Of a stretch of 22,024 nt of DNA, positions 18,521-22,024 are shown one piece after another. Below the pieces are notes generated by a model. That model saw only the letters and a list, made by a program, of their open reading frames with translations, ran no database searches and was not told where the DNA came from. The DNA is taken from contig NMRA01000276.1 of assembly GCA_002633005.1 (NCBI GenBank), positions 507,184 through 529,207 on the forward strand, read 5' to 3'. How positions within the stretch are numbered: position 1 is the stretch's first letter; the number at the start of each line of letters is the position of its first letter. The position numbers were made by a program, and so were the translations under genes. Source of the stretch: Phoronis australis (taxonomy: Eukaryota > Phoronida > Phoronidae).

Positions 18521-18920
18521 ATAGTTCGTGATGGAGTTCATGATTACTGAATGAGCACAAATACTTCCTAGGCTTTAGACGGCGAAATTTATTTGTGACG
18601 CTTAGGAATTAAATGAGAATGCCACCCGATTTAATTAGTCTTTTTACAGCCTTAAAGGCGAAGGCAACCTTTTTCCATGTCATTTTGAGCTAAAATAAGG
18701 TTGGTTGGTTATCCTAGACATATTTTCCACTAAATTACTGCTTTTCGTAATTTTATTAATTACTCGTGCGCTACTCCGGAAGTGACGATTTAGGAGGAAA
18801 GCATTTCGCGCCAATTTCTTTTCATATAGTCTGACTGTGAGAGCTGCCGAGTCAGTCATTGTTCTACTTCGGTTGTGTTAAGTTCCGTCGTCGTTTGCTT
18901 TCATTTACTAGTCAGTCAAC

Positions 18921-19718
18921 ATGCCACACTGTTGCTACGTACCAGGATGTACTAATTATCGGCTCACGCGCGCATTGGGAGTACCTTTGCATCGCTTTCC
19001 TATGGATGACACACTTCGGCGTACTTGGCTCTTTCGTGTGAAGAACCCGTCCACGCAACGTACAAAGCAGTGGAGAATTACCGTGTGTGTGGCAAGCACT
19101 TTCTGCCGTCCTATTAGGAAAGGGATTTGTACGCTGAACTGATGAAGGTCCCTGCGAAACAACGTCTGAAGAAGGATGCCATTCCGTCTGTGTTGATTCC
19201 CGGCAGTACCCCGTCGCCACCCCGAGAAGTGCGTTTTTGAAGCGAGAAGCCTCGCGAGCTGTGGCCAGTACAGTGACTGGAGCCAGTGGAGGCACTTCAT
19301 CTACTGTCACCCGTGCCTCCGAACGTACCCCAGATCGTGCAATTCCTGGAACCAGTAGTGATTCGCCCTGTGCTGTTTTGTCCAGCCCAGAGCCTCTAAG
19401 CAGCCCTGCAGCGATATTGAGTAGTGGGAGTGATTACAGGCTCAGTTCGACACCAAGTGAAGAGAACAGTTTGTCGTCCTGTGAACATATCGGTGAGTCA
19501 AACTTTGATAAGTTTATTGTGGACTTGTCTAAAGTGTTGAAGCTATTTAGAAGATGCCAGGTGTGTGGCGAGGGAGTCACACGACACGATGTAAGCAGTT
19601 TGGGTGCTCAGGTTACCATCCAGTGGGAATGTATCGCGGGACACTCTGGCAAGTGGCCGGGACAGTTGTTCCTCTGTCCGTGGTATGCCGGAGGTCCACT
19701 TAACCATGTCCAGTAGTG
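18921..19718 (+). pseudogene. THAP-domain Kolobok protein, 5' half, frameshifted
   Basis: It starts at the ATG 18921 (MPHCCYVPGCTN). The THAP domain continues with GVPLHRFPMDDTLRRTWLF, carrying the conserved Pro and Trp. An extra GT in GTGTGTG near 19083 shifts the frame; the following frame gives VCGKHFLPSY, with the C-x2-H zinc pair, then an in-frame TAG, and the AVPTxF-like box as DAIPSVLIPG. After another shift near 19235 comes a long Ser/Thr/Pro-rich linker (to about 19480), then FDKFIVDLSKVLKLFRRCQV, CGEGVTRHD and WECIAGHSGKW, a second zinc-binding-like region typical of Kolobok THAP proteins. A 4-base insertion (CCGG) relative to element A breaks the frame after GKW, and RGMPEVHLTMSSSG follows. 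Beyond about 19718 the strand is antisense to the other gene. Confidence 0.85.
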
Positions 19719-19994
19719 GCTTGGCCTCGAACTCTGAACAGCACAAGCATTCCATTGAGGTAGGCATAACAACGCACACAGTGCATTTGCACCAAGATGT
19801 GTCACCACGTCTGTCCTCAGTAGCCGCCTCGTTTTTCTCTGTGCCTGTGCGTACTCTGCCTCGTTATACTCGGCTTCAAACATGTACCCACCCACTGAAT
19901 GTCCGTGAAAAAATTCCTCGTCACCACTGTTGTGAAGAAGGTCTCCGTCACTCACACTACTGTCACTGTGATACGGGTCACCGACTCCAGCCAT
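19704..19994 (-). pseudogene. P2X7 ballast-like cysteine-rich protein fragment inside element B
   Basis: It starts at the ATG 19994-19992 (MAGVGDPYHSDSSVSDGDLL), followed by an acidic Ser-rich stretch and GGYMFEAEYNEAEY, an N-terminal arrangement seen in many invertebrate ballast-domain proteins. After a frameshift near 19810-19825 the frame reads SWCKCTVCVVMPTSMECLCC then SEFE. The spacing W-C-x-C-x2-C-x2-MPT-x3-EC-x-CC matches the zinc-binding start of the P2X7 C-terminal ballast domain. The Trp codon is 19794-19792. It ends near 19704 where it meets the opposing THAP gene, so the remainder of the domain is missing. It starts about 170 bp inside the right TIR, mirroring the THAP gene at the other end. 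Family match is by eye. Confidence 0.7.
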
Positions 19995-20332
19995 TTTCAG
20001 CTTACAACACACTAAACAATCCCTAAATCCAACGTAGTTGAGTTCTCTACTAACCTATCTTGCCGCAGAATACTCGCCTATGGAAAGTGGTGGCGACAAT
20101 TGTTGAAAAACAGCACAAAACGAAAGTAGAATAGAAAAGATTCGCACGGTAAAGTCAACGCAAAACCAAGTGGCGGGAAACGCTTGCCTCCTAAAACGTC
20201 ACTTCCGGAGTAGCGGACGAGTAATTTTTAAAATTACTAAAAGCTGTAATTAACTGGAAAATATGTCTAGGATAACCAACCAACCTTGTTTTAGCTCAAA
20301 ATGACATGAAAAAAGGTTGCCTTCGCCTTTAA

Positions 20333-22024
20333 AGTCCTGGTCTCAAAATGCCCATGTGGTTCCAGTATCCGAAAATACTTACTGAATAAAATCTTATTTT
20401 TGAACCCTTTCTTTATATTTTTTTCGCCTTTCTGGCCTAAAGCGATTTTTAACAGTATTCGACCCTTCTCTGTGAGCGTATAATTACCCGCTGTCATCGG
20501 TTATTTCCGTACCCACATTTCCGGCTTGTCAGTTCAGGAACTTGTCCTGAACGCCGCCATCGCTATCGCTTGCTCGAAAAGTCTTCGTTATTTTGTTTTA
20601 TTAGTAATATCTCGTGATTCGTTTGCATATGTAGTATATTTATAATTTGTAGTTAGTGGTCGTTGAATATTTTTGGAATATTACGCGTACTTATTATTTT
20701 AAAATAGCATTGGTGTTTAGTTCCTCACGTAGGGCGGTCGAAGCTATGAGACGAACCAATTTTTTCGTTTTGATTTTTTTTTCTCAATTTGAAAAAGTAC
20801 CTTGCTATCATCGGGAAAGGTAGTGCATTCTACTCAGTAAAAATAGAAAATATATCAAAATCGGGGCAAGCAATGTAAAGTTATTGCAATTTTTGTGGCG
20901 AAATTTGGGTCACTTTGTTTGGATCGCGTCGGCCATGTTGTAGGACAGCGGGATAAGATACGAGTTTACAACTTTGTGTAAATTGTTTTCTCCAACATTT
21001 AACGGTGAAATTTAGTGAGACATATCTTTACTTACATGTACTATTCTGCACGATTCAACAGTTTTCACCAAATTTCAGCCTCGCAGATGTTACTTATTAA
21101 GTGATAAATATGCTCACAATTCCCGTTGGACTTCGTCTCATTTCTGGCGACTTTTGCTGAAAACTGCACTTAATGACCCCAAAGTTGCACCTAGTGAACC
21201 CAAAGCTCATAACTGAATTTCCTTTATGAATGGTAACCATATGCGTGATTATGAAAGGTTTACCTCAAAAATCACTTTTGCACTTAATGACCTTTGACCC
21301 GGAAACTGGGTTCCCTTGATCCGATTGGAAATCCAAGTAAATTTCGGATGCAGATCTCTAGTGCCTACTTGTTAACAAAATTCGAAGAGTCTATCTAAAA
21401 AACTGTAGAAGAAGCATTTTGACAAAATGCACTCCTTAACCCGTTTCAGGTCATCCTAATGTATATAAATCCCTTAAGTATCGTATCAATCACAGTGAAT
21501 ATTATTGTTCTAAATGAATGAATGTAGGAGTAATAAGAAAATAAAAAGGAAGGAAAAAGAAGAATAAGAACAAGAAGATAAAATACGTAGAACAGTAAAA
21601 CTCTGCGCTTGAACCCGCAGGGTAACTAGAAAGATTATTGTCACAGCGTGACAATAATGGACTCTGCGCGTGTGTATTAAACGAATTGTTATGGTAAGTT
21701 ACTGACAGCAACCCCTTAACCAATTTGAAAAGGAATTCTTTTAAATTGTAGAAAAAATAACATGTTAATACTTTGATGACCTTTCCACTAATTGACCTCT
21801 TTCGGTGCATTATGAGCTCGGATGAGGGAATAATAATAAATAATAATAATTGTAAACTAGATTAAAAGTGTGGTTAATGCTAAGAATCACAAATGTTTTA
21901 CTTTAAGCACTTTAGAATACAACATGGATGAATTGGTCAAACTTTCAGAAGAAAACTGCAGCTAATTACCCCATGGGTGCACCAAATGACCAGATAATGT
22001 AAAATTCAAACTCAATCACATTTA
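20333..22024. other. Gene-free stretch
   Basis: No recognisable coding region or repeat family. It contains two small hairpins (20532-20552, 8-bp arms; 21634-21658, 11-bp arms), a purine-rich run of mostly A and G at about 21525-21590, and an AAT microsatellite at about 21827-21850. The minus ORF 21502-21810 is driven by the purine-rich run and is not called. Confidence 0.45.
21634..21658. repeat. Perfect 11-bp hairpin
   Basis: ATTATTGTCAC (21634-21644), a 3-base loop AGC, and GTGACAATAAT (21648-21658). No T-run follows and no gene is adjacent. Confidence 0.7.

Larger units (their letters stand above)
18652..20332. mobile_element. Kolobok-type element B with two convergent gene remnants
   Basis: TTAA at 18652-18655 and 20329-20332 flanks a 1673-bp element. 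Terminal inverted repeats of about 163 bp (18656-18818 and 20166-20328) start AGGCGAAGGCAACCTTTTT and match those of element A. Inside the left TIR begins a plus-strand THAP protein; inside the right TIR begins a minus-strand cysteine-rich protein. They meet tail to tail around 19700-19720, where both are truncated. TTAA duplication and the THAP domain identify the Kolobok superfamily. The catalytic domain is missing, so the copy is non-autonomous and likely an internal-deletion derivative. Confidence 0.88.

Noticed and set aside
21634-21658. Perfect hairpin considered as a terminator or histone-type 3' stem-loop
   Set aside because: No coding region precedes it, the loop is 3 bases and the stem does not match the histone stem-loop.
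21502-21810. Minus ORF with a Phe/Leu-rich hydrophobic end resembling a membrane segment
   Set aside because: The hydrophobic run is the translation of a purine-rich low-complexity tract and has no other support.

Overview
This looks like an intergenic or intronic stretch of a metazoan nuclear genome, made almost entirely of decayed DNA transposons and unclassified repeats. I found no convincing intact host gene, no RNA gene and no CRISPR array. The evidence for an animal is: KIAA1586-like hAT, pogo/Tigger-like and THAP-type (Kolobok) transposase remnants; a cysteine-rich domain like the P2X7 C-terminal 'ballast' domain; and a pearl-like tandem-core element of a type described from bivalves. 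The palindrome TACATGTA occurs 7 times in 22 kb. Together these point to a marine invertebrate, perhaps a mollusc, but the organism is an inference.

Layout, left to right. 1-920 is a truncated pearl-like element whose first bases lie outside the window. 1080-2486 is copy 1 of an unclassified interspersed repeat with a diverged internal tandem duplication of about 266 bp. 2487-3388 has no gene. 3389-7016 (minus) is a hAT transposase pseudogene, split at 4717-6203 by a second, complete-looking pearl-like element. 7291-8344 is a foldback Kolobok-type element (A) with TTAA duplications and arms of about 300 bp, itself carrying a 141-bp palindromic insertion. 8345-9842 is mostly featureless, with one weak THAP-like fragment and a perfect 24-bp palindrome. 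9843-10296 is a dispersed repeat with a C-rich filler. 10829-11171 is an unrecognised ORF, followed by a CRE/CCAAT/E-box cluster. 13276-13987 (minus) is a pogo-like relic with an apparent spliceosomal intron. 14747-14918 is a 49-bp direct repeat that abuts the only N in the window. 15391-16350 is copy 2 of the unclassified repeat, followed by a short repeat and a small inverted-repeat element. 17003-17734 (minus) is a second pogo/Tigger-like pseudogene, with a basic AT-hook-like coding relic upstream. 18652-20332 is a second Kolobok-type element (B). 20333-22024 has no gene.

The two strongest points are these. (1) The pearl-like element is built of alternating ~150-bp monomers (A-B-C) whose conserved starts, plus a site near the 5' end, match the CTCF consensus CCASYAGRKGGC as I remember it; there are six exact matches in the two copies, all in the same orientation. 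(2) Kolobok element B carries two converging gene remnants, each beginning just inside a terminal inverted repeat: a THAP-domain protein on plus and a P2X7-ballast-like protein on minus. This suggests a two-gene parental transposon reduced by internal deletion.
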